The translations under genes were made by a program, and so were the position numbers. The notes under the pieces are model-generated. The model did no database searches. It saw only the letters and a program-made list of their open reading frames with translations, and was not told where the DNA came from. From Streptomyces griseoviridis (GTDB lineage: Bacteria > Actinomycetota > Actinomycetes > Streptomycetales > Streptomycetaceae), in the NCBI GenBank assembly GCA_014649155.1, contig BMSM01000007.1:62001-126000 (forward strand): a DNA stretch of 64,000 nucleotides. Reading direction: 5' to 3'. Of this stretch, positions 9,755-18,251 are shown piece after piece (the first letter of the stretch is position 1; each line of letters starts with the position of its first letter).

Positions 9755-11016
9755 TTGCCCTGCCCCTTCCGGTACGGCATGCCGTCCGCCTTGGGCATGC
9801 GCAGCCGCTGCGCGGACAGGGCGAGGACGACCAGGGTGATGACGTACGGCGTGGCCGAGACGACCTGGTTGGGGACCTCGTCGGTGCCCGCGTACCAGGC
9901 GAAGACCAGCGCGCCGACGACGAGCGTGATCACGGCCTTGACGTACTTCTTGCGGACCACGAGCCAGATCGCGCCGACCAGGAGCAGCAGCGCGCCCAGC
10001 AGCAGCAGCGCGTGCACGTTGGCCGAGCCGCCGCGCAGGTTGAGGCTGTCGGTGTAGCCGAACAGGCCGGCGCCGATGGCGAGGCCGCCCGGCATCCAGT
10101 TGCCGAAGATCATCGCCGCGAGGCCGATGTAGCCGCGGCCGCTGGTCTGGCCCTCCAGGTAGAAGGGGTTGGCGACGATGGAGAGGAAGACGCCGCCGAG
10201 GCCGGCCAGTCCACCGGAGATGATCACGGCGAGGTACTTGTACTTGTAGACGTTGACGCCGAGGGACTCGGCGGCGACCGGGTTCTCGCCGCAGGAGCGC
10301 AGCCGCAGGCCGAACGGGGTGCGCCAGAGAATCCACCAGCTCGCCGGGACCAGCGCGACCGCGATCAGGGTGAGCCAGGAGACGTTCGTGACCAGGCCGC
10401 CGAGCAGGCCGGCGATGTCGGAGACCAGGAACCAGCCCTTGTCGTTGAGGGTCTGGAGCCCGTCGGACAGGCCCGGGACGGTGAAGTGGCCGAGCGAGTC
10501 GACCGGCGGGGACTGCTTGGCGGAGCCGCCCTGGTGGCCCTCGAAGGCGAGGGGGGCCAGGTAGCGGGTGGCGCCGAGGGCGAGGATGTTGAGGGCGACG
10601 CCGGAGACGATGTGGTTCACGTTGAAGGTGATCGTCACGATGGCGTGCAGCAGCCCGCCGAGCGCGCCGCCGACGATGCCGACGAGGACGCCGGTCCACG
10701 GGCCCCACTGGAAGCCGGCCCAGGCACCGAACCAGGTGCCGAGGATCATCATGCCTTCGAGGCCGATGTTGACCACGCCCGCGCGCTCCGCCCACAGGCC
10801 GCCGAGACCGGCGAGGCCGATCGGCACGGCGAGCTGGAGGGCGGTGGACATCTGGCTGACGTTGGTGATGCCGTCCGCGCCGGTGATCAGGCGGACGATC
10901 GAGGTCAGCGCCAGGGCTCCGGCGATGACCAGGAGCAGGACCGGCAGCGGCATCCGGCGGCCGGTGGGCGCCGTGGGCCGCAGCGTCGGCTGGTTCAGGT
11001 CGGTCACGGTGGTCAT
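9751..11016 (-). CDS. Nucleoside ABC transporter permease (NupQ/YufQ-like)
   Basis: A 421-residue inner-membrane permease of the branched-chain amino acid/BMP nucleoside type. Hallmarks are GLGGLWAERAGVVNIGLEGMMILG near residue 75, the coupling loop near LRSCGENPVAAESLGVNVYKYKYLAVIISGGLAGLGG, and AMIFGNWMPGGLAIGAGLFGY. The ATG overlaps the preceding permease stop by four bases (ATGA). It works with the other permease, the double ATPase and probably the BMP lipoproteins to import nucleosides. The coupling-loop residues look intact. Confidence 0.92.
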   Translation of the reverse strand: MTTVTDLNQPTLRPTAPTGRRMPLPVLLLVIAGALALTSIVRLITGADGITNVSQMSTALQLAVPIGLAGLGGLWAERAGVVNIGLEGMMILGTWFGAWAGFQWGPWTGVLVGIVGGALGGLLHAIVTITFNVNHIVSGVALNILALGATRYLAPLAFEGHQGGSAKQSPPVDSLGHFTVPGLSDGLQTLNDKGWFLVSDIAGLLGGLVTNVSWLTLIAVALVPASWWILWRTPFGLRLRSCGENPVAAESLGVNVYKYKYLAVIISGGLAGLGGVFLSIVANPFYLEGQTSGRGYIGLAAMIFGNWMPGGLAIGAGLFGYTDSLNLRGGSANVHALLLLGALLLLVGAIWLVVRKKYVKAVITLVVGALVFAWYAGTDEVPNQVVSATPYVITLVVLALSAQRLRMPKADGMPYRKGQGK

Positions 11017-12140
11017 CGCGCCGCCACCTCCTTGTCGGTGTTGTCGGTGGTGGCGCCCAGGACGTGACCGGCGGCCAGTTCGGCGCCGACCCGGCGCTGC
11101 TGGCGGCGCAGGCCCCATTCGCGGACGGCCTCGTAGGAGACGACCACGGAAAGGACGATCAGGCCCTGCATGATGACCGCGATCTCCTTGTCGTACCCGT
11201 GGAAGTCCAGCTCGGGGCTGGCCTTGTCGAGCCAGGCCCACAGCAAGGCGGCGAAGGCGATGCCGACCGGGCTGTTCCGGCCGAGCAGGGCGATGCCGAT
11301 GCCGAGGAAGCCGATGCCGGTGGGGAAGTTGAGGCTGTAGGTGTGGGTGTCGCCGAGCAGGATCGGCAGGCCCGCGAGACCGGCGAGGCCGCCGGAGAGG
11401 AGCATCGCGGTGAGGACCATCCGCCGGGGGCTGACGCCGCTGGCCGCGGCGGCTGTCTCGGAGGCGCCGGAGGCGCGCAGGTCGAAGCCGAAGCGGGTGC
11501 GGTTGAGGACGACCCAGTAGCCGATGCCGAGCAGCACCGCGAGGATCACCAGGCCGTAGACCTCGCCGGCCGCGCCCATGTCGATGCCGGGAACCCAGCC
11601 GGAGTCGTGCATCTCGCCGGTGGTGTTGTTGTTGCCGACCTTGACGCCGAAGACGTCCGGCAGCCACAGGTAGCCGATGACGGCGGTGGCGATGGAGTTC
11701 AGCATGATCGTCGCCACGACCTCGCTGACGCCCCGGGTGACCTTCAGGACGCCCGCGATGCCGGACCAGAAGGCGCCGGTGAGGACGGCGGTGAGGAGGA
11801 GCAGCGGGATCTGGAGGACGCCGGGGAGGGCGACGTGCGCGCCGACCACGGCGGCCATCATGGCGGCGAGCTGGTACTGGCCGTCGACGCCGATGTTGAA
11901 CAGGTTCATCCGGAAGCCGATGGCGACCGCGAGGGCGGCGATGTAGTACATCGACGCCTGGTTGATGATCAGGACCTGGATGTCGGAGAACCCGGCCTGC
12001 TCGAACATGAGCGCGAAGGGTTCCACCGGGTTCTTGCCGGAGGCGATCAGCACGATCGCGCTCAGCACGAAGGCCACGGCGAGCGCGATGACCGGGCCGG
12101 CCACCGCGAGGAGCACCCGCTCCTTGTCGAACTTCTTCAT
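11013..12140 (-). CDS. Nucleoside ABC transporter permease (NupP/YufP-like)
   Basis: A 375-residue membrane permease paired with the downstream one. The family pattern is clear: INQASMYYIAALAVAIGFRMNLFNIGVDGQYQLAAMMAA near residues 60-100, then RASGASETAAAASGVSPRRMVLTAMLLSGGLAGLAG as the coupling region. It starts MKKFDKERVLLAV; the start overlaps the ATPase stop by one base (TGATG). Permeability of the pair to purine, pyrimidine or both nucleosides cannot be told from sequence. Gene order suggests both classes, since cdd/deoA are in the operon and add shares the operator. Confidence 0.92.
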   Translation of the reverse strand: MKKFDKERVLLAVAGPVIALAVAFVLSAIVLIASGKNPVEPFALMFEQAGFSDIQVLIINQASMYYIAALAVAIGFRMNLFNIGVDGQYQLAAMMAAVVGAHVALPGVLQIPLLLLTAVLTGAFWSGIAGVLKVTRGVSEVVATIMLNSIATAVIGYLWLPDVFGVKVGNNNTTGEMHDSGWVPGIDMGAAGEVYGLVILAVLLGIGYWVVLNRTRFGFDLRASGASETAAAASGVSPRRMVLTAMLLSGGLAGLAGLPILLGDTHTYSLNFPTGIGFLGIGIALLGRNSPVGIAFAALLWAWLDKASPELDFHGYDKEIAVIMQGLIVLSVVVSYEAVREWGLRRQQRRVGAELAAGHVLGATTDNTDKEVAAR

Positions 12141-13696
12141 CAGTGGGCCTCGCCCTTCGGGGAAGTCCCGGCCTCGGGACTCTCTTCGTGCTCCAGGTGG
12201 CCGGTGGCCGCGCCCGTCATCGCGGAGCCCAGCTCCTCGGGGGTGATGGTCGCCGGGTCGGCGTCCGCCACCAGCCGGCCGTCGTAGATGACCCGGAGCG
12301 TGTCGGAGAGGCCGATCAGCTCGTCCAGGTCGGCGGAGATCAGCAGGACCGCCAGTCCCTCGCGGCGGGCCTCGCGGATGTGGTCCCAGATCGCGGCCTG
12401 GGCGCCGACGTCCACGCCCCGGGTGGGGTGGGCGGCGATCAGGAAGCGCGGCGCGTGGCTCATCTCGCGGCCGACGATCAGCTTCTGCTGGTTGCCGCCG
12501 GAGAGGGAGGCGGCCGTGACGTCGATGCCGGGGGTGCGGACGTCGTACGTCTCCACGATCCGCCGGGTGTCGGCCTGGGCGGCCTTCGGGTCCAGCCAGA
12601 CGCCCCTGGCGTTGGGCTTCTCGGTGACGTGGCCGAGGATGCGGTTCTCCCAGAGGGGCGCCTCCAGGAGCAGGCCGTGGCGGTGGCGGTCCTCGGGGAT
12701 GTAGCCGACGCCCTGCTCGCGGCGCTTCCTGGTCGTCCAGCCGGTGATCTCGTCGTCGGCGAGCCGGATCGTCCCGGAGTCGGCGGAGCGCAGGCCGATC
12801 AGCGCGTCCACCAGCTCGGTCTGGCCGTTGCCCTCGACACCGGCGATGCCCAGCACCTCGCCGGCGTGGATGGTGAAGGTGACGTCGTCTAGCAGGGCCT
12901 TGCCGCCGGGGGCCACCAGCCGCAGCTTCTCCACGGTGAGGACCGGACGGTCGGTGACCGTGGACTCGGCCGTCTCCGGCGTCGGCAGTTCGCTGCCGAC
13001 CATCAGCTCGGCGAGCTGGCGCGGGGTGGTCTCGGCGGGGACGGCGGTGCCGACCGTCGTGCCGCGCCGGATGACGGTGATGTCGTCGGCGACGGAGAGC
13101 ACCTCGCCCAGCTTGTGGGAGATGAAGATGACGGAGAGGCCCTCGGCCTTCAGCTCGCGCAGGTTGTCGAAGAGCGCGTCGACCTCCTGCGGGACCAGGA
13201 CGGCGGTCGGCTCGTCGAGGATGAGGGTGCGGGCGCCCCGGTAGAGGACCTTGAGGATCTCCACGCGCTGGCGGGCGGCGACGCCCAGTTCCTCGACCAG
13301 CAGGTCGGGGCGGACGTCGAGACCGTAGCGCTCGGAGATCTCCTGGATCCTGCGGCGGGCCTTGCCGCCGATGCCGTGGAGCTTCTCGCTGCCGAGGACC
13401 ACGTTCTCCAGGACCGTGAGGTTGTCGGCGAGCATGAAGTGCTGGTGGACCATGCCGATGCCGCGCGCGATGGCGTCGGCGGGCGAGGAGAAGGAGACCT
13501 GCTCGCCGTCGACCGCGATCGTGCCCTCGTCCGGCTTCTGCATGCCGTAGAGGATCTTCATCAGCGTCGACTTGCCGGCGCCGTTCTCGCCGACGAGGGC
13601 GTGGACGGTGCCCTTGCGGACGGTGAGGTGGATGTCGTGGTTGGCCACGACTCCGGGGAAGCGCTTGGTGATCCCGGCGAGTTCGACGGCGGTCAC
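12140..13696 (-). CDS. Nucleoside ABC transporter, double ATP-binding protein (NupO/YufO-like)
   Basis: A 518-residue ATPase with two ABC domains. Domain 1 has Walker A GENGAGKST near residue 37 and a Q-loop region HQHFMLADNLTVLEN. Its signature is degenerate (VAARQRVEILKVL), followed by Walker B TLILDEPTAV. Domain 2 has GVEGNGQTELVDAL in place of a normal Walker A, signature LSGGNQQKLIVGRE and FLIAAHPTRGVD. This asymmetry is normal in the family. The GTG start is conventional. However, a strong AGGAGAG site lies six bases before an in-frame ATC, 16 codons upstream, and may mark the true start. An operator palindrome precedes the gene. Confidence 0.92.
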   Translation of the reverse strand: MTAVELAGITKRFPGVVANHDIHLTVRKGTVHALVGENGAGKSTLMKILYGMQKPDEGTIAVDGEQVSFSSPADAIARGIGMVHQHFMLADNLTVLENVVLGSEKLHGIGGKARRRIQEISERYGLDVRPDLLVEELGVAARQRVEILKVLYRGARTLILDEPTAVLVPQEVDALFDNLRELKAEGLSVIFISHKLGEVLSVADDITVIRRGTTVGTAVPAETTPRQLAELMVGSELPTPETAESTVTDRPVLTVEKLRLVAPGGKALLDDVTFTIHAGEVLGIAGVEGNGQTELVDALIGLRSADSGTIRLADDEITGWTTRKRREQGVGYIPEDRHRHGLLLEAPLWENRILGHVTEKPNARGVWLDPKAAQADTRRIVETYDVRTPGIDVTAASLSGGNQQKLIVGREMSHAPRFLIAAHPTRGVDVGAQAAIWDHIREARREGLAVLLISADLDELIGLSDTLRVIYDGRLVADADPATITPEELGSAMTGAATGHLEHEESPEAGTSPKGEAH

Positions 13697-13741
13697 CTGA
13701 CCGCCCGCCGCTGCCGAGGCCGGAGGGCTGCTGGACGCGTT

Positions 13742-13757
13742 GATGGCGCACTCTCCT
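13742..13757 (-). promoter_or_regulatory. Strong ribosome site facing an ATC codon
   Basis: AGGAGAG, six bases, then ATC in frame with the ATPase gene. The codons between ATC and the annotated GTG have no stop and encode INASSSPPASAAAGGQ. The annotated GTG has only a poor GGCGG-like site. AUC starts are rare but known, so the spacing makes this the better translation start on mechanical grounds. Confidence 0.4.
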
Positions 13758-13772
13758 GGGGACGGGGGTCGT

Positions 13773-13784
13773 CTACGCGCGTAG
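13773..13784. promoter_or_regulatory. Palindromic operator-like site before the ABC transporter operon
   Basis: CTACGCGCGTAG, a perfect palindrome identical to the one before add. It lies 16 bases upstream of the strong ribosome site of the transporter operon, well placed to block transcription. Confidence 0.6.
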
Positions 13785-13820
13785 CGCCCCTACGGCATCG
13801 AAAGCGGTGGCGCACCTGCT

Positions 13821-13861
13821 CCGGCGGGGCACGGGGAGGCGTCCTCCCCGTGCCCCGCCGG
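13821..13861 (-). terminator. Hairpin after the first BMP lipoprotein gene
   Basis: A perfect 19-base-pair stem with a 3-base loop, between the lipoprotein gene and the downstream transporter operon on the same strand. It could fully terminate or only attenuate. Binding-protein genes often end in such a stem so that they are made in excess over the membrane components. Confidence 0.8.
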
Positions 13862-13905
13862 GCATGTGCGCGACCACGGTGGCACGGTGCGGGTGGTGCC
13901 GGGTG

Positions 13906-14958
13906 TCAGCTGCTCTTGACCTTGATCTCGCCGCTGATGATCTTCTCCTTGGCCGTCTTCAGGGCGCCCTGGAGTTCGGTGTCGTCCGCGAACTTCGGGT
14001 TGGAGTCCGACAGGCTCACCTCACCGGACTTCAGATCGCCCCGAACGATACCGGTCTCCGGCTTGCCGTCCTCGACGGACTTCGCGAGGTTGTACACCGC
14101 CTTGGCGACGTCCTTCATCGCCGAGGTGAGGATGGAGTCCTTGTACTTGGCGAGGGCTTCCTGCCGGTACTGGTCGGAGTCGACGCCGATCGCCCACACC
14201 TTGTTGGCGGCGGCGGCCTCGATCACGCCCTGCCCGGAGAGACCGGCCGCGGCGTACACCACGTCGGCCTTGTTCTCGATCTGGCCCTCGGCGGCCGTCT
14301 TGCCCTTGTCGGGGCTGGAGAAGCCACCCTCCTCCGCGGTCTGCGTCAGGTACTGGGAGAGCACCTTGGCCTTGGGGTTGGTGTCCTTGACGCCCTGCTC
14401 GAAGCCGGCCTGGAACTTGTGGATCAGCGGGTTGTCCACACCGCCGATGAAGCCGACCACGTTGCTCTCGGTGGACTCGGCGGCGGCGACACCGGCGAGG
14501 TAGGACGCCTCCTCCTCGGAGAAGACGAGGTCCGCGACGTTCTTCGCCTCGATGGTGGAGTCGTCGACGATGCCGAAGGTGACGTCCGGGAACTTCTCGG
14601 CCGCCCCCTTGACGGCGGCGGCGTACGCGTAGCCGACGCCCACGATCGGGTCGTAGCCCTGCTTGGCGAGGGATTCCAGGCGCTGCTGCTTGTCGGCGTC
14701 CGTCTCACCGTCGGTCGGCTCGATGTCGGCCGTCTCGTACTTGAACTCCTTCTTCGCCAGCTCCAGGCCGGCGAAGGCCGCGTCGTTGAACGACTGGTCG
14801 CCCTTGCCGCCGACGTCGTACGCGATCGCGAGGCCCTTGTCGTCCTTGCTGTCCGAGGACGAGGAGGACGAGGTCGAGGTACCACCGCAGGCGGCGAGCG
14901 CGAGGGCCAGGGAGGCGGTCGCTGCGCCTGCGACCGTGATCCGGGAAATCCGGCGCAT
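13906..14958 (-). CDS. BMP-family nucleoside-binding lipoprotein 1
   Basis: A 350-residue extracellular substrate-binding lipoprotein. The signal peptide ends in lipobox LAAC at residues 21-24, followed by a serine-rich linker. The BMP (PnrA-like) core starts at GLAIAYDVGGKGDQSFND near residue 42. The ligand-site region includes GVDNPLIHKFQAGFEQGV and KVWAIGVDSDQYRQEAL. It probably delivers nucleosides to the transporter encoded downstream. It has its own upstream operator copy and a strong terminator. A 104-base stretch (14135-14238) is identical to the paralogue next door. Confidence 0.9.
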   Translation of the reverse strand: MRRISRITVAGAATASLALALAACGGTSTSSSSSSDSKDDKGLAIAYDVGGKGDQSFNDAAFAGLELAKKEFKYETADIEPTDGETDADKQQRLESLAKQGYDPIVGVGYAYAAAVKGAAEKFPDVTFGIVDDSTIEAKNVADLVFSEEEASYLAGVAAAESTESNVVGFIGGVDNPLIHKFQAGFEQGVKDTNPKAKVLSQYLTQTAEEGGFSSPDKGKTAAEGQIENKADVVYAAAGLSGQGVIEAAAANKVWAIGVDSDQYRQEALAKYKDSILTSAMKDVAKAVYNLAKSVEDGKPETGIVRGDLKSGEVSLSDSNPKFADDTELQGALKTAKEKIISGEIKVKSS

Positions 14959-15023
14959 GTGTGGTGCTCCTGTCGTACAAGCGCCGGACGGGGTTCGGCT
15001 GCGGCGCTGGGTTCGCCGCAGAT

Positions 15024-15036
15024 TAACGCGCGTAGA
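15024..15036. promoter_or_regulatory. Operator-like site before BMP gene 1
   Basis: TAACGCGCGTAGA: the core ACGCGCGT and one half-site match the add and transporter palindromes, while the other half is altered. It lies about 66 bases before the lipoprotein start, in a plausible promoter position. Confidence 0.55.
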
Positions 15037-15122
15037 CCGGCCTGAAAACCCCTTCTGTCCACCTTGTTATCGGGCCGTGCCCAACCCTTGCCGGGCGCAA
15101 ACGGAAGGTGGCTTTCAGTGAT

Positions 15123-15151
15123 GCCCGGCCGCCCTGCGGGGACGGCCGGGC
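15123..15151 (-). terminator. Hairpin after BMP gene 2
   Basis: GCCCGGCCG pairs perfectly with CGGCCGGGC across an 11-base loop, just beyond the stop codon of the second lipoprotein gene. This makes it a separate transcription unit. Confidence 0.7.
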
Positions 15152-15169
15152 GGGGGCGCCGGACCCGGC

Positions 15170-16240
15170 CTACGGCTCGGTCCGCACCTTGACCGAGCCG
15201 CTGACGACGGCCTCCTGGGCCTTGGCCACGGCGTCCTTGAGCCCGGCGACCTCGGCGTACTTCGGGTTGCTCTCGGACAGGCCCACGCCCTCGGACTTCA
15301 GGTCGAAGGTCTGGGTGCCGGTGAGCGGCTTGCCGTCCTCGACGGACTTGGCCAGCGCGTAGACCGCGCCGTCGATGTCCTTGAGCGCGGAGGTGAGGAT
15401 CGAGTCCTTGTACTTGGCGAGGGCTTCCTGCCGGTACTGGTCGGAGTCGACGCCGATCGCCCACACCTTGTTGGCGGCGGCGGCCTCGATCACGCCCTGC
15501 CCGGACAGGCCGGCCGCCTGGTACACGACGTCGGCCTTCTTCTCGATCTGCCCCTCGGCGGCGGCCTTGCCCTTGTCCGGGCTGGAGAAGCCGCCCTCCT
15601 CGGCGGTCTGCGTCAGGTACTGCGAGACCACCTTGACCTCGGGATCGGTGTCGGCGACGCCCTGCTTGTACCCGGCCTCGAACTTGTGGATCAGCGGTAC
15701 GTCCACCCCGCCGACGAACCCGACCGTCTTGGTCCTGGTCGCCTTCGCGGCGGCGACCCCGGCCAGGTAGGACGCCTCGTTCTCGGCGAAGACGAGGGAG
15801 GCGACGTTGTCGCCCTCGACGACGGAGTCGACGATCCCGAAGGTGGTGTCCGGGTAGTCGGCGGCGACGGCCTCCATCGCGGGGCCGTAGGCGAAGCCGA
15901 CGCCGATCACCGGGTTGTAGCCCTGCTTGGCCAGCGAGGCGAGCCGCTGCTCCTTGTCGGCGTCGGTCTCGCCGTCGGTGGGCTCGATGTCGGCGGTCTT
16001 GTAGCCGAACTCCTTCTTCGCCTGCTCCAGACCCGCGTAGGCGGCGTCGTTGAAGGACTGGTCGCCCTTGCCGCCGATGTCGTAGGCGATGGCCAGACCG
16101 AGGTCCTCCTTGCCGCCGTCGTCGCCGCCGTCCTCGGTGCTGGTGCCTCCGCAGGCGGTGGCGGCGAGGGCGAGCGACGCGACCCCCACCGCGGCGCTGG
16201 TCAGTCTCGGTGTCCGACGCAGGCTCGTTGTCCGACGCAT
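15170..16240 (-). CDS. BMP-family nucleoside-binding lipoprotein 2
   Basis: A 356-residue paralogue of the adjacent lipoprotein, with the same domain order: signal peptide, lipobox-like AATAC ending at about residue 31, acidic linker, then GLAIAYDIGGKGDQSFNDAAY. The -3 lipobox residue is alanine rather than leucine, which is less usual. The ATG at 16240 was chosen because GGGGAG lies six bases before it; a longer upstream reading adds 17 residues without a better site. Two paralogous binding proteins with one permease set suggest different ligand preferences. Confidence 0.88.
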   Translation of the reverse strand: MRRTTSLRRTPRLTSAAVGVASLALAATACGGTSTEDGGDDGGKEDLGLAIAYDIGGKGDQSFNDAAYAGLEQAKKEFGYKTADIEPTDGETDADKEQRLASLAKQGYNPVIGVGFAYGPAMEAVAADYPDTTFGIVDSVVEGDNVASLVFAENEASYLAGVAAAKATRTKTVGFVGGVDVPLIHKFEAGYKQGVADTDPEVKVVSQYLTQTAEEGGFSSPDKGKAAAEGQIEKKADVVYQAAGLSGQGVIEAAAANKVWAIGVDSDQYRQEALAKYKDSILTSALKDIDGAVYALAKSVEDGKPLTGTQTFDLKSEGVGLSESNPKYAEVAGLKDAVAKAQEAVVSGSVKVRTEP

Positions 16241-16293
16241 CTGAAGCTCCCCATCTTCAACTCCCCGAGGCTGGCGCCCGGTTCGGCGCACAT

Positions 16294-16306
16294 TAACGCG
16301 CGTAGA
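16294..16306. promoter_or_regulatory. Operator-like site before BMP gene 2
   Basis: TAACGCGCGTAGA, identical to the site before BMP gene 1 and about 54 bases before the start codon. It is the fourth member of the set. Confidence 0.55.
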
Positions 16307-16492
16307 AAGCCCTGGGAACGGGGTTCCTCGGGGCCGTTATGCATTCGTGGCGGTGGGGGTTACGGTCCCGTGAACCAAGGGCTCGAAGGGGCCGAAAAGG
16401 GTGACGGCGGGTACATGGAGGAGGGGGCGCCGGTATGCGGGCCTACCATCGAAGCGCAGCAAGCCGGAGCGAACTGACCCACTGGGGTGATC

Positions 16493-17704
16493 GTGAGCAA
16501 CTGGGCCGACCTTACGACCGGTAAGCGCATCAAACACCTGCGGGGCTCGGATCTGACCCAGCAGGGGCTGGCCGAGGCGTCGGGGCTGTCCCTCGCCCTG
16601 GTGCAGAAGGCCGAGCAGGACCGGGGGGAGCTGTCGGTCGGCTCCCTGCTCAAGCTCGCGCACGCGCTGCACACGGACGTGTCGGTGATCCTGGGGCAGC
16701 AGGCCCCTCGCCGGGGGATGGACAGCGGCACCCGGGCCGCCGTACGCCGCCTCTCGGACGCCGTGCACGACAGTGCGCTGGGCATGTGGGAGGGCATCGA
16801 CGATCCGAGCACCGTCGAGGAACTGAGTGAGGCCCGAGACCGCGCATGGGATGCCTACTGGGCCAGCGACACGGCCAAGGTGAGCAGTTACGCCTCCAGG
16901 GTCCTCATGGAAGGACAGGCCCGGTACGCCGGCGCCACCGGAAGCGAGCGTGACCGGCTGGTGCCGATCTTGGCCAGCACGTACCGCGTAGCCGCGTCGT
17001 GCTCGAACGGCTTCGGGCAACGGGACCTTGCGCTGAGCGCCCTCACGTCCGCGAAGCACCTTGCGGAGCGCGGCGACGACCCCGTGATGGCAGCGCTGCT
17101 GGAGTCCACACTGTCCTGGATCTATCTGCGCAGCGCCAAGGTGCCCCGCGCCGTCTCCGTGGCCGAGCGCGCGGCGCTGACGATCGAGCCGTCCTTCAGC
17201 AGCGGATCCCGCCCGCAACTGCTCGCGTACGGGCGCCTGATGATCTCCGCAGCCGTGGCCGCGTCCAGGCGTGAGGACGAGCGCGCGGCCGACGACTATC
17301 TGTCCCAGGCGCACGCCGCAGCGGCGAGGCTGGGCCGGGACGAGAAGCTGTACGGAACGGTCTTCGGCCCGACCGCGGCGAAGACCGAGGCCGTGGGGAT
17401 CCACGTCGCGTTGAAGAATTACGGACGCGCGCTCAAACTCGCCGGCCAGCCGGACATGAAGAAGCTTCCCGCGTCCATGTCGAAAGTGGCCCGCAACCGC
17501 TACAAACTGGACGTCGCTCTGGCGCAGTGCGCGGTCGGCCTCCATGACCAGGCCGGGGACACACTGATCGAGGTGGGCCTCGACGCACCGGAGTGGGTCA
17601 GGCACCAGGCGCTGCCCGGGGTCATCGGCAAGCGGCTGGCGAAGGTGTCGACGGCCCGTGTGCGCAGGATCGGTGAAGTGATCGGCATGCCGCTGATCAC
17701 GTGA
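16493..17704 (+). CDS. XRE-family regulator with large helical C-terminal region
   Basis: A 403-residue protein. The Cro/C1-type helix-turn-helix is at about residues 8-65 (GKRIKHLRGSDLTQQGLAEAS, LSLALVQKAEQDRGELSVGSLLKLA). The rest is an alpha-helical, TPR-like region with repeated ALSAL/ERGDD-type helices. Such XRE-TPR proteins often sense peptides or control small neighbouring genes. The GTG at SNWADL was preferred over one six bases upstream because GGGG is suitably spaced. Three small same-strand genes follow, suggesting a cassette. Function beyond DNA binding is unknown. Confidence 0.8.
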   Translation: MSNWADLTTGKRIKHLRGSDLTQQGLAEASGLSLALVQKAEQDRGELSVGSLLKLAHALHTDVSVILGQQAPRRGMDSGTRAAVRRLSDAVHDSALGMWEGIDDPSTVEELSEARDRAWDAYWASDTAKVSSYASRVLMEGQARYAGATGSERDRLVPILASTYRVAASCSNGFGQRDLALSALTSAKHLAERGDDPVMAALLESTLSWIYLRSAKVPRAVSVAERAALTIEPSFSSGSRPQLLAYGRLMISAAVAASRREDERAADDYLSQAHAAAARLGRDEKLYGTVFGPTAAKTEAVGIHVALKNYGRALKLAGQPDMKKLPASMSKVARNRYKLDVALAQCAVGLHDQAGDTLIEVGLDAPEWVRHQALPGVIGKRLAKVSTARVRRIGEVIGMPLIT

Positions 17705-17784
17705 ATCCTACGGAGCGTACGAGCCGGGGCCGGGCAACCTCGTTCCGTCGTACGCCTCGTCACTTCACTCCGCGTGATCGTACG
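17695..17784. repeat. Nested inverted repeats between the XRE gene and the next gene
   Basis: GATCACG at 17695-17701 pairs with CGTGATC at 17773-17779. Inside it, CGTACGA at 17716-17722 pairs with TCGTACG at 17748-17754. CGTACG occurs a third time at 17779-17784. The array overlaps the XRE stop codon and precedes the next gene, so it could be an operator array or a structured leader. Confidence 0.4.
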
Positions 17785-17798
17785 GGCACGCTGGGCGC

Positions 17799-18251
17799 AT
17801 GGTCAGCGACAAGAGCGCACAGACGCAGGAACGAGCACGGGCCCGCCGTACCGAGGGGGACCTGAGACGGCGCCGGGCACTGGCGGACGCGGCGGCGGGT
17901 ATGCCGCCGATCGAACGGTTCCACTGCGTGATCTACCTGTGCGGTGCTCCCGGCACGGACATCGCCGGGCCCCGCGAGGAGTGCGCGGAGTACGCCGAGG
18001 CGTTCGGGTGGGGGATCACGGACGTGATCGAGGAGCGCGTGGGCCTGCTGCCGCCGCAAGGGCGGGAGGGACTGAAGCGGGCCGTCGAACACGTCAGGAG
18101 CGAAGCGGCCGGGGCGGTGCTCACGTCGTGCCGTTCGATGATCTCGTCCGTTCCGCAGGAGTTCGACGAGGTGGCACGCGAGGTCGAGAAGGCCGGGGGG
18201 TTCCTGCACGTCATGGCCGCGGCACGCGGTGGGCAACGGGCGGCGCGGTGA
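17799..18251 (+). CDS. Small protein resembling a serine-recombinase catalytic fold without the serine
   Basis: A 150-residue protein not firmly recognised. After a basic N-terminus, the pattern CVIYLCGAPGTDIAGPREECAEYAEAFGW, then ITDVIEE and a late VLTSCRSMISSVPQEFDEVAREVEKAGGFLHV, follows the strand-helix order of resolvase/invertase catalytic domains. The catalytic serine of the YxRVS motif is absent (YLCGA) and there is no DNA-binding tail. It is probably a regulatory or structural relative. It follows the XRE gene by 94 bases, and its stop overlaps the next start by four bases (GTGA). Confidence 0.6.
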   Translation: MVSDKSAQTQERARARRTEGDLRRRRALADAAAGMPPIERFHCVIYLCGAPGTDIAGPREECAEYAEAFGWGITDVIEERVGLLPPQGREGLKRAVEHVRSEAAGAVLTSCRSMISSVPQEFDEVAREVEKAGGFLHVMAAARGGQRAAR

